Positions 22,724 through 34,788 of a DNA stretch of 64,000 nt are shown here, piece after piece. Source of the DNA: Phoronis australis (lineage: Eukaryota > Phoronida > Phoronidae). The notes below the pieces were generated by a model. The model worked only from the letters and a program-made list of their open reading frames with translations. It was not told the DNA's origin and did no database searches. The translations under genes and the position numbers were made by a program. The stretch is from the NCBI GenBank assembly GCA_002633005.1, contig NMRA01000111.1, positions 340,866 to 404,865 on the forward strand. The letters are read 5' to 3'. Numbering within the stretch: the first letter of the stretch is position 1; the number at the start of each line of letters is the position of its first letter.

Positions 22724-23717
22724 CACGAGACACATGTTGTGTGCAAATTTCATGAACACCGCTAGTGACATTACCGAGAACGGCGTACAAGCCATGAGGT
22801 TCTTGAACACTAAAACTTATGACTGCGCAACAGCCTGAGAAGTGTACAAGAACTGGATCTTATTGATCAGTAAAGCTATAGAAGAACGCGAGAACAATAA
22901 ATCGGAAAAAAAACTTTAGATCAAATGCATGCAGAACTAGAGCTTCGACAATCGAAATTTGTACAGCGTCCGTGACAGCATTACCTTGTAAGCGATATCT
23001 CCCTGAAACAATGGGCCTCGACAACTTATCGGGATGAACGCTGTAAAACCATTTCATTTGGATCGGGTGAAAAAGGCCAATTGTAGCACGTATTCAAACA
23101 AACTTATTCAATGTAAAATTCAACTTCACGACAAAACAATATATTATGAAAATAATAAGCAAGACAAAGGCAAAATCTTGGCTTTCGTGAATAACAAGCA
23201 AACTACACAAAAAATTCGCTTCACGACAGAGTAATACTTGGCGAATAGTAGTCTGTCAGGAAAAAATAGCAAGCAACAAATCCTGTCGACTTCTCTTTTC
23301 ACTTATGTAATCTTCTGAACTTCAGTTAAAATCATTGTTCAATTTCGGGACTAGTGCTTCTGCCACTGAAATGTAGATTCACGTTTTTGACATACAATGG
23401 AAAAAACAAAAAGTAAACATTCCTTCAACAACCTAACAAAATGACCAAAAAGCCTCCTTTGCAATTCCATTGGAGTCATACCATGTTCAAAAATTGGTGA
23501 ATACCATGATGAAAAAAAATATTATTCACTATAGGCCTAAGCCTCATGCATTGTTATCTTTTAACTTTGCATATACAAACCTTACATTAAGTAAGAAGAA
23601 TAATTAAAAATATTTGGTTGTGTTTTAGAAGAACATTTAGATTTTTCATTGACATCGAATGTTTTGGCTGAGGCTGCAGGGAGTGAATTTAGGTGATTGA
23701 TTTCTAAATTTAAGTAC

Positions 23718-24350
23718 TTAAAGGGCTTGGGAGATCAAACTTACAAAAAAAAAAAACTGTCCGACGCTTGCGTCAGTCCTATCCTTGATTATTGTGCTGG
23801 AGTTTGGGGTTTTAATCAGCATAGCAAATGTTATGCAGTACAAAATAGGTATAGATGCTGTTTTCTCGGAGTAAACTGATTGGCGCCAAATGTAGCGGTT
23901 CATGACGACATGGCCTGGCATGACTCTGTTTTATGACACCAGTGTTACTAAGGTGATTTTTCTTTGGGATTATAGGTTGGAACAAAAAACGTTAATTAAA
24001 ACGCTTTCTTTGAATAAGTGCTCTTTTGACAAAGAGGCACCTTGCAAAATTCTGCAAAGGCAACTGGCTGACACCTGGTCAGAACAGATCCAAACAGCGC
24101 CCAAATTGGAGAATTCTAATTTTTTTAAAATTGCTTTTGAAACAGAACTGCACATTAAGCTTCCACGTGACAGATCTTTACGAACATTTCTTTCTCAGTG
24201 TCGCTGTGGAATCCTTCCTCTGAGAGTTGAAACGGGAGGTTTCATAGGTTTGTTCTTGGAGGACAGACTGTGTGAGAAATGTCAGGCAGGAAAAGGTGAG
24301 GATGAGTTTTATTTCTTATCTTATTGTTGTGTATATACACAAAACGTACC
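23718..24350 (+). pseudogene. Non-LTR retrotransposon RT C-terminal fragment
   Basis: The plus-strand frame 23697-23879 has VSPILDYCAGVWGF and QNRYRCCFLGVN. After an in-frame TGA the frame continues to 24356 with FLSQCRCGILPLRVETG, RLCEKC and GEDEFYFLSYC. This order is typical of the region after the reverse-transcriptase domain in jockey/CR1-like elements. The element is truncated at both ends, and its 3' end abuts the foldback element at 24356. Confidence 0.7.
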
Positions 24351-24355
24351 GATAG

Positions 24356-24470
24356 TGGCCTACATGAAGTCATATCCTACGAGACATTATTCGGCGTGTC
24401 GACTGAAACCGAAGGTTGAGGTCGATACGCGGAATAATGTCTCGTGGGATATTACTTCATGTCCGCCGAT
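24356..24470. mobile_element. Hairpin MITE
   Basis: The left arm GGCCTACATGAAGTCATATC...ACGAGACATTATTC and the right arm GAATAATGTCTCGT...GATATTACTTCATGTCCGCC are near-perfect inverted repeats of about 50 bp with a 15-nt loop. A half-copy occurs at 28484-28545. In both places GGTACGTTTTGTG follows. Confidence 0.75.
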
Positions 24471-24559
24471 CGAGGTACGTTTTGTGTTTATCCCAAGTTT
24501 CTTTCATTTTTTCTGCACATTTTTAAATACTTCACTCAGACTGCTCACGTAGCGGATCA

Positions 24560-25430
24560 CAACCTATATGCGCGTGAGATTGCATGTTTTCTCTAGTATG
24601 CGAAACAGTTTTAAATGTAACGATTTATTACTTGAAAAGAGATAACAGAGAGGAAAACAACGGCAACTTAGCACTGAACTTGTATCATCTCCTGAAAATA
24701 GTTAAATAACAACAATATTTGATACTGTAGTTACCGAGGAATCCGCGCCTGAGTTGCAGACAATATAATATTTTGCAAATGAAATCTGAGACAAAACGGT
24801 CATGTAATTAACAGTCCTGCTCCAGATGTTACGATTGCTATAATTGTATCACTTTAATTAAATTCTTTTCTGAAAGTTTGATGATCTAACCAGCTAACGA
24901 CGTCGAGTCGACATTGCCCTACCGTTTGAACTTTCCATGTCAGAGGTCACTGTAGTACGGGAGGTGAATACATGGCAGTATTTCCCTCCACAGATTCAAC
25001 GCGTATGGGATAAATGACAATATAAGAGAAAAGTGTTTGATGCTTTTCGCACTATATTTAGCCTAGACCCTAAATAATTCTTGAATAGTGAATTTTTATG
25101 TATCATGTTTTCTAATGTAAGTACCATACATTCTTTAGCTTAATATCTCTGGGATTGCTCTTCAATCCGGAAATTAAATGTGTATTCTACTGTTTCGTAA
25201 CTGCTGTTGCTCTTGTTGGAGTGGCATGTCTCAGTTCCTTCCATGTTCTTCCACGATTCTTTCCACGTTGTGATTAGTTATTTATTGTTCAATTGCTACA
25301 ATAATGCACACACACAGAATCTTCCTTGTTCCTCCATGTTGTCATTAACTAATTTGTTTTTATTGTTACAGTATTCTAAGCCTCTTCGAGGCTAGATGCT
25401 TCTTAGGCACGATACTTAAAACAAAGAAAA
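24560..25430. other. Gene-free intron stretch
   Basis: This part of the intron downstream of ShKT exon B has no supported gene. By alignment with 58921-58990 a linker exon would be expected just before 25430, but the sequence there differs, so the linker seems to have been lost or replaced in this unit. Confidence 0.45.
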
Positions 25431-25832
25431 CACAAACATGAATAATATTCGGTAGATACATGTACAGCGAAACGCGTAAAAATGTCTTGGAAATTAAAAA
25501 CTGTCTTTACAAATAATCTGTATTTCGCCTGGAGAGTTAAAAAGCAAAACGGAAACCACAACTCGTACGTAGAAATAATAGAGAGTCGGAAGTTTCAAAA
25601 TCAATGGCGATTCATAAAAGAGAGACATCACATGAATGCAATTCACGGTTCATTCCGCATAGCAGGACTGCGGACCACGAGCAAAATGATATTTAGCCAG
25701 TCAAATGTTTTTGTGGAATAAATCCAAGTACGTGGTTTAAGTCAACACATTGAAATTCAACTTTGTACATGTACGGAACTACATACTTCAAACAATTTTA
25801 ACACAGTTTTAATTACATGTGCACTAACTTAC

Positions 25833-25946
25833 AGCCTGGAGAACAGAATCCGCAGAATTTGGGACAGCTGTATCTGGCCCATGACTCGTGGTCAATGCAT
25901 ACAGATCTGCTGTAGTCATGGCAATTTGTTTTCTTGTCTTCACATG
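25833..25946 (-). CDS. ShKT domain exon B
   Basis: 114-nt exon, acceptor TTTCAAAACAG, donor GTAAGT, phase 1 to 1. It encodes a complete six-Cys ShKT domain: CEDKKTNC at the start, a third Cys in SVCIDHESWARY, then SCPKFCGFC. The flanking intron matches that of the four half-ShKT exons, so B shows the state before the half-domain deletion. Upstream are the damaged linker 26380 and exon C; the next downstream linker I can place is 18057. Confidence 0.85.
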
Positions 25947-26379
25947 CTGTTTTGAAATAAATAATTAATTTTGCAGTACGGTTTCCTAACATCTTACTTT
26001 CTACGAGCAAAACACACAGGATGTTTGGGAAATGTTGTGACATGATCTTACTCTTACAAGATTTGAGTGAACATGTGTTTTCATTCACAATGCTTTTCAA
26101 TACATGGCCACTTTAGGACCTCTCACCAGTACTACCATCTTCAAGAACGACTACAATGGTCTGATCACTGTCATTGTATGACTTGGAGTAGTTTTCAAAA
26201 TGTACTACACTGGAATTAACAAGAATCTGACAGACTGGGCGAAACACTGTACGAGAATGCCTGTGAAAGGGAGAGTGGAGACAGTTAAAAACGTTTGCTA
26301 AAAAGCGAGTATCTCAGTTACGCAAAATAGTAATCTGCACCTGCTCAAATAATCAAGATGGCAGTTAGTTTGACTTTAC

Positions 26380-26408
26380 TGCAGTTGTAGTCGCAAGCGG
26401 AGTTGTGG
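26380..26408 (-). pseudogene. Damaged 29-nt linker micro-exon
   Basis: The acceptor GTTTCAG and the first 27 bases match linker 3, but the end is altered: ACTGAAG/GTAAG has become ACTGCA/GTAAAG. The only GT gives a 29-nt exon, which would shift the frame. It lies between ShKT exons C and B. Direct C-to-B splicing keeps phase 1. Confidence 0.55.
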
Positions 26409-28013
26409 CTGAAACACGTAATATAAGTTATACGTTAGAATGCACCGTATATATGGAGCATGGAGATTATATCAGAATCAGAAATGTTTACTGTATGTAG
26501 ACCTTGGCCTCATAATACAGTTCACGTTAAAACTTTCCTATAACAATTTTTCGGCTTCTAATATAGTTGCTCTTGGAATAGATAATGCCAGGCTTGTACT
26601 TCACATGGATCGTGACTAACTACTGTGGCATTATCTGTCATAATCATCAGCAAAAGTTTCTGTGCACATCACCAAGGTCAGGGCAGTGACACACGAAACG
26701 AATATCGTTTTCAATTTGACCAGTATTGCGTATTCCACAAATTCTCTCATCTGCGGATAGACCTGGGTGCCGCCCTGTATCAATGTACAGCTTGTGCATT
26801 GAACTTGTAAGTAGTTTCCTTAGCGAGGGGTCTAAAACATGCACGTATTTTTCACACAGTACTTCCGTTTTGACAGAACAACAAAATTGATAATTAGTCG
26901 AAGTATTAATTACAAAGTGCCAATTTTGTACGTAGAAGTCAATTAATCCCTTACAAAATTTTGAAATGAATAAATCTACGTCACCCGGTCCGTATAATCA
27001 TACCTTCCACACCCGTAGGTGAATCATAGCATTTTCACAGAACATACCCAGTTTGTTGTCTCTAAAAGTAATCTCTGTTTTACCTTGAGGGCTAAATATC
27101 AAATTTGAACCACAGCACATACGTTGAAACAACAAATGGTTTGAAGGGTGACAATAAACAAAAAACACGATGAACCGTTTTGCCTCAAAAGAACAGACTA
27201 CGACAGTCGAGTGTAGCGATACGCGTTGCGTGCAAAGGTCATCTTCATCAGACAAAAAATGCAAACTGTAGCTTGCGTATACATGTACATTAACTTAGAA
27301 AAATCACCACACAGCATCATACAAAAAGATATTGCTCTTTGCCAAATAATTACAGTATGACAAAGCGTTTGACTTGTCATTCGTTCAATAACAAGCAAGC
27401 AGTCAAACAAGCAAATATAGTTCAAGACAAATTAAGGTAATAACAAGTTTTACTTCGCAAAGTAAAACTCACGTTCGTACTAAGTAACAAATGGAAAATT
27501 TTATTGATTCCTTTGTCGTTTTGTGTGTACTCTGGAAGCAAAATTTTGTTGATTTCTCAATGGGTTTATAGCTAGCTACACGTCCAAAACAACACCCACA
27601 ATGTTGGTAATGTCGGTTAAAACCCGCATAAAATTCTGGAACTGTGAAAAAAACTGTAATGTTGAACATCAAAATAGAATCCGCAATACATCCGATGAAC
27701 CAAGTGACGATGTGGATGAGATCCGTGATGGGAAATCTAGTGGGCCGTCGGTTCTTACATCTCAATCTAAGTGCTCAAAGAGAGAAGCTACCTGAATAGG
27801 TTTTCTAGAACTTTGCAAATACCAGGAACATATCCATGGGACTATTTTCAAAAGGAATTGATTTGATATTAACCCAGAAATTCTTTAATAATTTCGAATA
27901 ACTAGTATGAATGTCAAGATTTCGATGCATTCAAATTCTACCTCGCTTGTGTGAAAAACTTGTGTAATGTATATAAGTTATCAACAATTTTAAACTGCGT
28001 GTGGCTAACTTAC

Positions 28014-28130
28014 TGGCTCCAGTACAGAATCCGCAGAATTTGGCGCAGTTGCGTCTTGCCCATGGCTCATAATCACCAGTACATGTAGATCTGCCGTAGG
28101 AATAGCAACGTCGGTTCAAGTCTTCACAGC
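28014..28130 (-). CDS. ShKT domain exon C
   Basis: 117-nt exon, acceptor CACACCAG, donor GTAAGT, phase 1 to 1. The six cysteines lie in CEDLNRRC, STCTGDYEPWA and NCAKFCGFC. It is the first ShKT exon found in gene copy 1. The sequence upstream (28150-29200) matches that upstream of exon G (61.0-62.6 kb), which ties C to the G/F type of unit. Confidence 0.85.
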
Positions 28131-28483
28131 CTGGTGTGAAAGAAATGGAAGCATTCGTTTAATTTCAGTTGCATTCCAACTTATTTGTCACAAGCACAGT
28201 ACATAAAATTCACGCGAGAAACTACTGTGAAAAGATCTCGAGCTGACTAGTAATGCCACTTTTGTCGTCATTGCCAACGTGGTCGCGACAATGTTAGCAC
28301 AGAATTTTGTCCTACTGCCTTATATCTCACGAAAGATGTACGCTAAGTAAAAATTGAAAATTTTTCAATAACAATGCCATCTTTTGTCCGGTTTAATCTT
28401 GAGGAGCTTTTAGGTGTAAGGTGTCCCGTTCGACAAAAACGCTGTCGACATTGGTCTAGTCCGCGTATGGATCTCGGCCGTCG

Positions 28484-28545
28484 GTCTCGGTTGATACGCG
28501 CATTAATGTCTCGTGGGATATTACTTCATGTACGCCACTCTCGGT
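28484..28545. mobile_element. Half copy of the hairpin MITE
   Basis: Matches the right arm of the element at 24356-24470 (TTGATACGCG, AATGTCTCGTGGGATATTAC, TTCATGTACGCC). The left arm is replaced by unrelated sequence. Confidence 0.6.
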
Positions 28546-29199
28546 ACGTTTTGTGTATTTATTTATGATATAATTTTTTAATCTTTTCCTTCAGTTAAAC
28601 CACACACCATCCAGTGCCGATGAAGGGCTTTTAATGACATGACGCTCATGCAATTCCGTTGAAAAATGGTGGAGCTGCGAAAAGTTTTAGCGAAAACAAG
28701 AACCAACCCCGGAATGACGGAAGGCAAATTCCACGCATTCAAGTCGTAACCTCAACAGATCCAAGTTAGCGTTGAAGGGCTAGGAACAATTTCTGTATTT
28801 AACTAAGTTCAAAATACATCAATCCCGTTCCATGAAGTTTCCCAACACAAGAATTAAAATCGAAATACCGCGGGTCTGAGCTATGACTGAAAGTTAGCCT
28901 GTTACGTTAGTGGCTTAAGATAGCATTTTGGTTTAAATGATTCCACATTTACGAATGCCATTACCACCGAGGTACAAATTTCGCGGTTAAATTTCACAAG
29001 CTGTTGTCCATGAACAACGATACTTGAACACATGAAATGACATATCCATACACTGTCTCCGACCTTAAAATTCTACCACGCGCCACGTTGTTATGATTGT
29101 TGAACAATGCACCTGACGTTATTTAACAATCAAACTTATCCAGCGTATAAATTTTGAAGCTTTATGCTACTCAGCCCTGGTCTTAGCCTATCAGCAAAT

Positions 29200-30530
29200 A
29201 ATAAGAACAGCTAATACTCTGTAGATAACGATATTCCTTAAAAGTTTCAACGTGCAAGCGTGACCTATGTTTTAGGCGAGTTACACGACAACTGTAGAGA
29301 TTTACCAACTAGCAAAATTTTAAAATTTTGCCATTTCCTATGTTTTTTCAGCAGTTTTTGTCCAAAAATAAGAAAATTGCCCGCGGGTGGAATTTTTGAT
29401 TTGACTTTTATCGAGAGCATTGTAATGTCAGTCTAAAATTGATTTTGGGATAACAATAATATGACACTTAGATGAAGCAGAAATTTTTTAGAACCGTTTA
29501 TGTTAATTAGTTTTCTCCTAATTAATGAACATAATCACAATTTTCCGTCCGCAACATTTTGGGTATAATATTTGGATTTAGAAAAAATCTGATAAGCATA
29601 TTTACACTAAACTTAAAAATCCGTTATAACTTCAAGATAGAAATAATATATCAAAGATAGAAAGTTAATGAATAGCCAATGTCTGAATTAAATTAGCACA
29701 AAATATCTCGTGGACGGAAAATTCTGTCGCCGATGGAATTTCTGCAAGTGCATGTACGTGCTTATCTACTTCATAACGTTTTTTCAGCTCATGTTTGACT
29801 GCAAAATGTACTATGTAAATGTAAATCATTTGACCCAACAAGCTAATACATGACAAAAACAATTGGCAAAATATAAAGACGAACCCTTTTCAAAACTACT
29901 TTAAGCAGGTTTGAAAGAAAACATTACGACGTGAAGTGTAGACATTTTTAATAATGTACTCTTACAATTACAAAACACGATGCCACCAAAATTAATTTTT
30001 CTGCTAAATGGACGACACGTTTGTCAGCTTTACTCAGTGTTACATACAGGTTTCATAGTAGGTTACGGATTATATAGGTCTTAGCGGCAGTTCAAATGAG
30101 CGAACAAGATTGTAGATTATTTTTGTTTTGTGATATCAGTGTTGGCAACGTTTTCTCATCAAGGATGACAAGCTTAAAAGCACAATGATGGCAAAAACAA
30201 ATCACAAAACAGAAAGATGAATCTATAGACATATTATTAATGACAGCCTCAAGCGGTTAAAACCCTTTTTTGACACCAGAAATGCAAGTACTGTTCATAA
30301 AAATATTGTTTTTATTTCTTACATACCACGGAAAGTAATTAACTGGAACGCAAATTACACCGCTCATAATTCGTAGCCTCTTCGAGCACCCCAGAAAAAA
30401 TCTCAACAACCAATCAGCGTAAAGTGGTTCATATGACATCATCGTGGCCACGAAATTACTCGGAAGCCACACTGCGTAACAGATGAGTGCCTTTTCTTGG
30501 ACGTTCTGTACTTGTCTATCTCTGGGTTAA
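29200..30530. other. Gene-free stretch between the gene copies
   Basis: I see no exon with a recognisable domain and no repeat shared with the rest of the window. The first exon of gene copy 1 would be expected in or beyond 28.1-30 kb on the minus strand, but I could not identify a signal-peptide-like exon. Confidence 0.45.
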
Positions 30531-30531
30531 A

Positions 30532-30690
30532 ATGCCTCGGTGCGTGGTGTGAGGGTGTAGCAATGTCAGCGGCAATGGCATACATTTGCACAACTTCTCC
30601 ACCAATCCCGTCGTGTGCCGTGCGTGGAATAGATTCGTGACGACGACAAGGACTGGCGGCAAAGATTCCCGATCGGCAACTGTTTTAGGC
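30532..30690 (+). pseudogene. Broken THAP-domain exon
   Basis: The ATG frame reads MPRCVV, a TGA stop, then GCSNVSGNGIHLHNF, STNPVVCRAWNRFV and TTTR. This matches the N-terminal half of a THAP zinc finger (CxxC, His, then Trp). One frame over, DKDWRQRF gives the expected second Trp region, so a frameshift is likely near 30650. The last Cys-x2-His is not seen. THAP domains bind DNA in transposases and host factors. The TGA could be a sequencing error, but with the frameshift a dead gene is likelier. Confidence 0.55.
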
Positions 30691-30796
30691 TAGGCGCAAA
30701 GCTGTATACAAAATCTATAGCTTCGCGCCGATGTGAATAAAAATGACTCAATAAAATCTGACTCAGAAGTAGTGTCATTAAAAGCTGCACCGCTCT

Positions 30797-32400
30797 TTGA
30801 GTAAACCAAATTATTCACCGTGTTGGAAGAATTATCGTTCAACCGCTCATCTACTGCTAAAATTGAAGTGCGCTCTTGTGAGTCGGCTTTTAGCGATTAC
30901 GTCACCTGACGTGAACGGCCGGTTTATTCTTCTATCAACTGTGATCTTTGCTGCAACGAGGTTGCGCACAGTCACAACAAATTGTCTGATTGGTTTCATT
31001 TCGTTACAAGTGATTAAAATTTTTAAGACAAGCAAACCGAATTTAGCAGAAACTTTACTGCTGCAAACCTGCGTCATGTCCCAAAAGAAGTCGCAAAGTT
31101 TTAGTACGGCGCTTGCGCGTGTCACGCGCGTACTGTTTTCAAAACGACGACAGACTTTCTTCGTTACAAAACTCAAAAAGCGGAGAGTAATGCTAGAAAA
31201 ACGACGTTTATTAGATTGGTCTTCACTTAAACGAATGGTAACGGGCAAGGTCACTAGGTGAGTGTCCGAATTGTCTCCCAGATTTTGCATGCAACCCGGC
31301 CGTCGGCTCTGCGATATGTTTCACGACGAGGTGACTAACACAACTCATACCCGGCCTGTATGACATTTCGTGGTTTAACAGAGCCCAATTCACAGTGTTA
31401 CTTAGCTGTATTTTGGGGATAGTCTTCTAACAGCTAGCTGGCTGGCTACAAAAAATCTGCAGTGTGCACTTCGACGTTTCGTGTTACTGTTCCGGCCCAG
31501 TGTATAGGGAATCCGGCCCAAATCCGGAATATTCGGTCTGATTTTGGTCGATCCCGTAGGCCTAACGGAATTCTGATACTGAATTTAAAACATTCAATTG
31601 ATTACGAATTCTTATAATTGGGTCTGTTTCCATGCAATCCAAACTTTATATCGTAGTTTTAATTGATTACAGACAATCACAATGTTGTATTGCTATTAAA
31701 TTTTCATTTTTTTAGTTTGACCGAGTCAAAATGGCGGCGATTACGGGTTGCAGCAGTTCAAGTTCACTTATTTTGAAAATTGAGTTTCTAATACAAAATT
31801 TTCAATAAATTAGTATGTAATTGCTTTATACGAAAAGATCAAGCTGATATGTGTTGTAACGTTTCCAAGTATTTTGCATCAAATTAAACGGCCTATATTC
31901 GCCTATACCAATACGGCACAGACTCTCGCCCGTATTGGAATCGCGCAGCATTCACACCTTCGGCTTCAAAAAGACATGAATGCAAAAATCCTGACATCAA
32001 AAATTTTGTATCAAGCAAATTACACTTTATAATAAACTTTCTAAAATTGCTGAGAACAATTCAGACGAAGCGTTTTGTTTTTCCGGCTGTTTCGGTGGCC
32101 CCAGACACACTCCCGGAGATTCCCATACGGGCCCGTAGGCCTATTAGAATGTGTGCTAAATAATTGAATAAAAAGTTCTAAAGGCAATGATTTTGATTAA
32201 TTTTAATATTAACTGACATAAAATGAAAAATTAATGTGTTTCCTTGATTTGCCACGTATTTTACACTAAATCAGACGACCAATCACAGCTGATTCCAATA
32301 CTGTGGAGAAACGGTGAAAGACGAATTCGTTGTAACGATGATGTCATAGACTTCGTTTAGTGCAAGCGCCATCTCAAGTTTTTTTTGGCGCTAATTGGGG
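30797..32400. other. Stretch without a supported gene
   Basis: Long open frames on both strands at 30797-31290 overlap each other and have no motif. Around 31550 and 32130 similar segments (CCCGTAGGCCTA), and around 31862 and 32240 others (GTATTTTGCATCAAATTAAAC and a diverged match), suggest an old tandem repeat of about 0.4-0.6 kb. Nothing else is recognised. Confidence 0.4.
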
Positions 32401-33338
32401 TTCGTGATGGGCTACTGCATTGTCGAAGGCCTACTTAATTAACGACTGGGGTATGCTATGACACAGTATTTTGATGTTTTTCATCAATAGACGTATTTTA
32501 GATGTAAAATAGCCATTTTGGCACCATGCTAGGCCTTTAAAATGTCCATGGATGAAACCTTCTCAAAACTTCACCAACTATGTCAAGCAGGTTTGAACGA
32601 AAACATTCAGATGTGAAGATTGAACATCTTAAAATAAAAAAGTGTTCTCAGAATTAAAAAAAACAAGGCTCAATAGATGACACGCAACATTTTAGTGGTA
32701 TGTTACAATAGATTGTGTAGGAAAAAGTAAAAAAGTTCACAGTTCTCAGCATTTTTAGATTTCAGTAAGGTGAGCGGAGACAGAACATGTTCTGAATATG
32801 TTTATTGTTGAAAAATATCATTGCATTAAATGGTATGCAAAAGAGTTATATCAGCTCACTTTAAAGGACAATGTGGCACTCAGTAAATTATTTTCGGACA
32901 TATGTTTAGTCAAGGCCCAATTATAACCTACGGTTTTGTATCAGCTTGAATATACTTTTGGTATTTAAAATTTCTGACACTCACAAACAGAAACATTACG
33001 AGTTGGCAACGGCACAAAATGATGGAAGGAGGGTGTAAGATATTTTACGTCTGTTAGCTCAGGGAGCCTGACGACCACGTGTTTGTTCATAACTGTTTGT
33101 AGGCTGAATGAGATTTGCATATCACCTGGCTCACATTTGTGTATGAACTTTTATGTTTGCTGGCTTGTTTTCTGCCCACGTAGGTGGGCAGTTTACATTT
33201 GGCTTGACAGTGGAGAGGATGAGAGCTGTCATATTGAGATAATTTCAATTCCTGTTATGGTAATTTCGTATTTGGTATTTTTGTAATTGCATTTTGGTCT
33301 ATTGTGAGTTTTGTTTCTATGTTATTTTATTTTTGTAG

Positions 33339-33522
33339 AATGGAAACAGAGAAGACTTGTAAGAACACAACTGTGAAATGTTTGGAGTATCTTAATAAAG
33401 CATTATTAAAGCCATGTCTACTTGTCTCGCCGACACTGACAGAGGGTGTTGGTGAGCTTACTAGGCAGTGGACCAAATCTCATAGCATTCAGTCCCGTGA
33501 GTACTTTGGGGTGGAAGGGTAA
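33339..33522 (+). pseudogene. Duplicate of the open frame at 7267-7450
   Basis: Same acceptor context and same stop as the copy-1 frame. Differences include Ile/Met, Phe/Leu, Cys/Gly, Cys/Ser and Glu/Gly replacements. No function is recognised. Further 3', near 33790-34060, another short frame (FFAQLAYDKTFPAVLLHCF) is also open in both copies. Together they could be remains of one multi-exon gene. Confidence 0.3.
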
Positions 33523-34788
33523 CCTAAATTTTCTATGTAACTAGAAAATACGCATAAAATTAAAAGTCCAAAATATTCCCGCATCTACAAAGATTGCATA
33601 TTTTCTAAATGGTGTTTTTGTTTTAAGATATGTTTTCCACGTTCCTGCCACTTGGTGGCGCTTTTTTATTGAATTGACCAATCAGACAGCCAGATTATAT
33701 TGCAGTGCTTAGTAACTTTAATATGGCAGCTCTGATAGGTGATTCAAGATTTATCAAACAACATTAAATTGTGATAACCAGAGCTTGAAGAAGCTCAGAG
33801 AAGCATTCCGACGAAAGCTCATGGACTATGCAAATCTGTGGAGATGGAAAAGAAGAGGTGTCACAAAAGTTTGTGCAGGAAAACAGCTTCTTTGCCCAAC
33901 TGGCTTATGACAAAACATTTCCTGCTGTACTACTCCACTGCTTTAGAAGACTACGCGTCAGAACAAATATTGAAAAGGCATAGAAACGCATAGCAACGTT
34001 TCAAGATACCAGCAGTAGTAGCAAAGCTGAAGATCTTCTAATGAGATCAATTAGGCTTCCAAAATCTTAAACACCGAATTCTGACACATGAGTGCATCTT
34101 TTGCGACAATGGAAAGAGTATTACGGACCATAGTTCAAGACAGAGAAAGAAGTAACAGCTTTCTTGCTTTGAAAAACAGGTATGTGTTTTTGAAAGGCAC
34201 ATCATAGTAGTGCCCTCCAATTGTATTCAGTATTTATCCCCAGCTGTCTTTTATCTTGTTCAGCACCTAGGCTGCCCAGGCCTTAGACAATACGGCTGTC
34301 TTGAGTGGCCTAGTAGAGATGGTCTCCATACCATAGGTCCCCCATAAGCCTGATGCTGATTATGCATCACACTCATTAAACGATCAAAGTAATGTTTAGA
34401 GTTAAATTTTGCGCAAAGAGGGATGATTAAGGAGGCCGTTAATATTTTTTTTGTTTCCAGTTTAAACAAATACCCCTGCAGTCCATTTTTTCGAACAGTC
34501 CTTCGTTCAGTTGCTTGCGCCAGGTGATAACCAACCATCCATTTTGTCAAACGTTGATTACCTTAAATGAAAATCGACTGGCTATGCTGACCAACTAGTT
34601 CTATATATTATGCTAATGTGTACTGCCTGGAAAAAGATAGTTGCTCAAATCTATCAGAAAATTCATTTCAATGTCATACCAATTTTAAAAAGAGGACTTT
34701 AAGTAGCCATAATTCCGTCAGCGACACCAACGCGTTATTGGTATTTGACCCTATATCTTAATCATTACACAGCGAGCTTTGGTTAAAT

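Larger units (their letters stand above)
12473..28130 (-). other. ShKT-domain gene, tandem copy 1 (exon span)
   Basis: This is the span of exons assigned to one minus-strand gene. In transcription order they are ShKT C, a damaged linker, ShKT B, 30-nt linker 18057, 30-nt 17362, dead half-ShKT 16723, 24-nt 16594, 30-nt 15693, 30-nt 14444, half-ShKT 13814, 24-nt 13683, ShKT A and 12-nt 12473. All intact exons are symmetric phase 1. ShKT modules are usually secreted, disulfide-bonded domains found in toxins, in matrix proteins and beside astacin or other enzyme domains. No enzyme domain, signal peptide or terminal exon was found, so the protein's role is unknown. Exon linkage is inferred from order and phase. 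Confidence 0.65.

Noticed and set aside
23034-23234. Lys-rich open frame of 66 codons
   Set aside because: It lies in a unit repeated at 58 kb where the frame is not kept; intron sequence.
30797-31290. Overlapping open frames of about 150 codons on both strands
   Set aside because: They are mirror frames of one GC-richer stretch with no motif, no splice context and no counterpart in repeats; probably chance.
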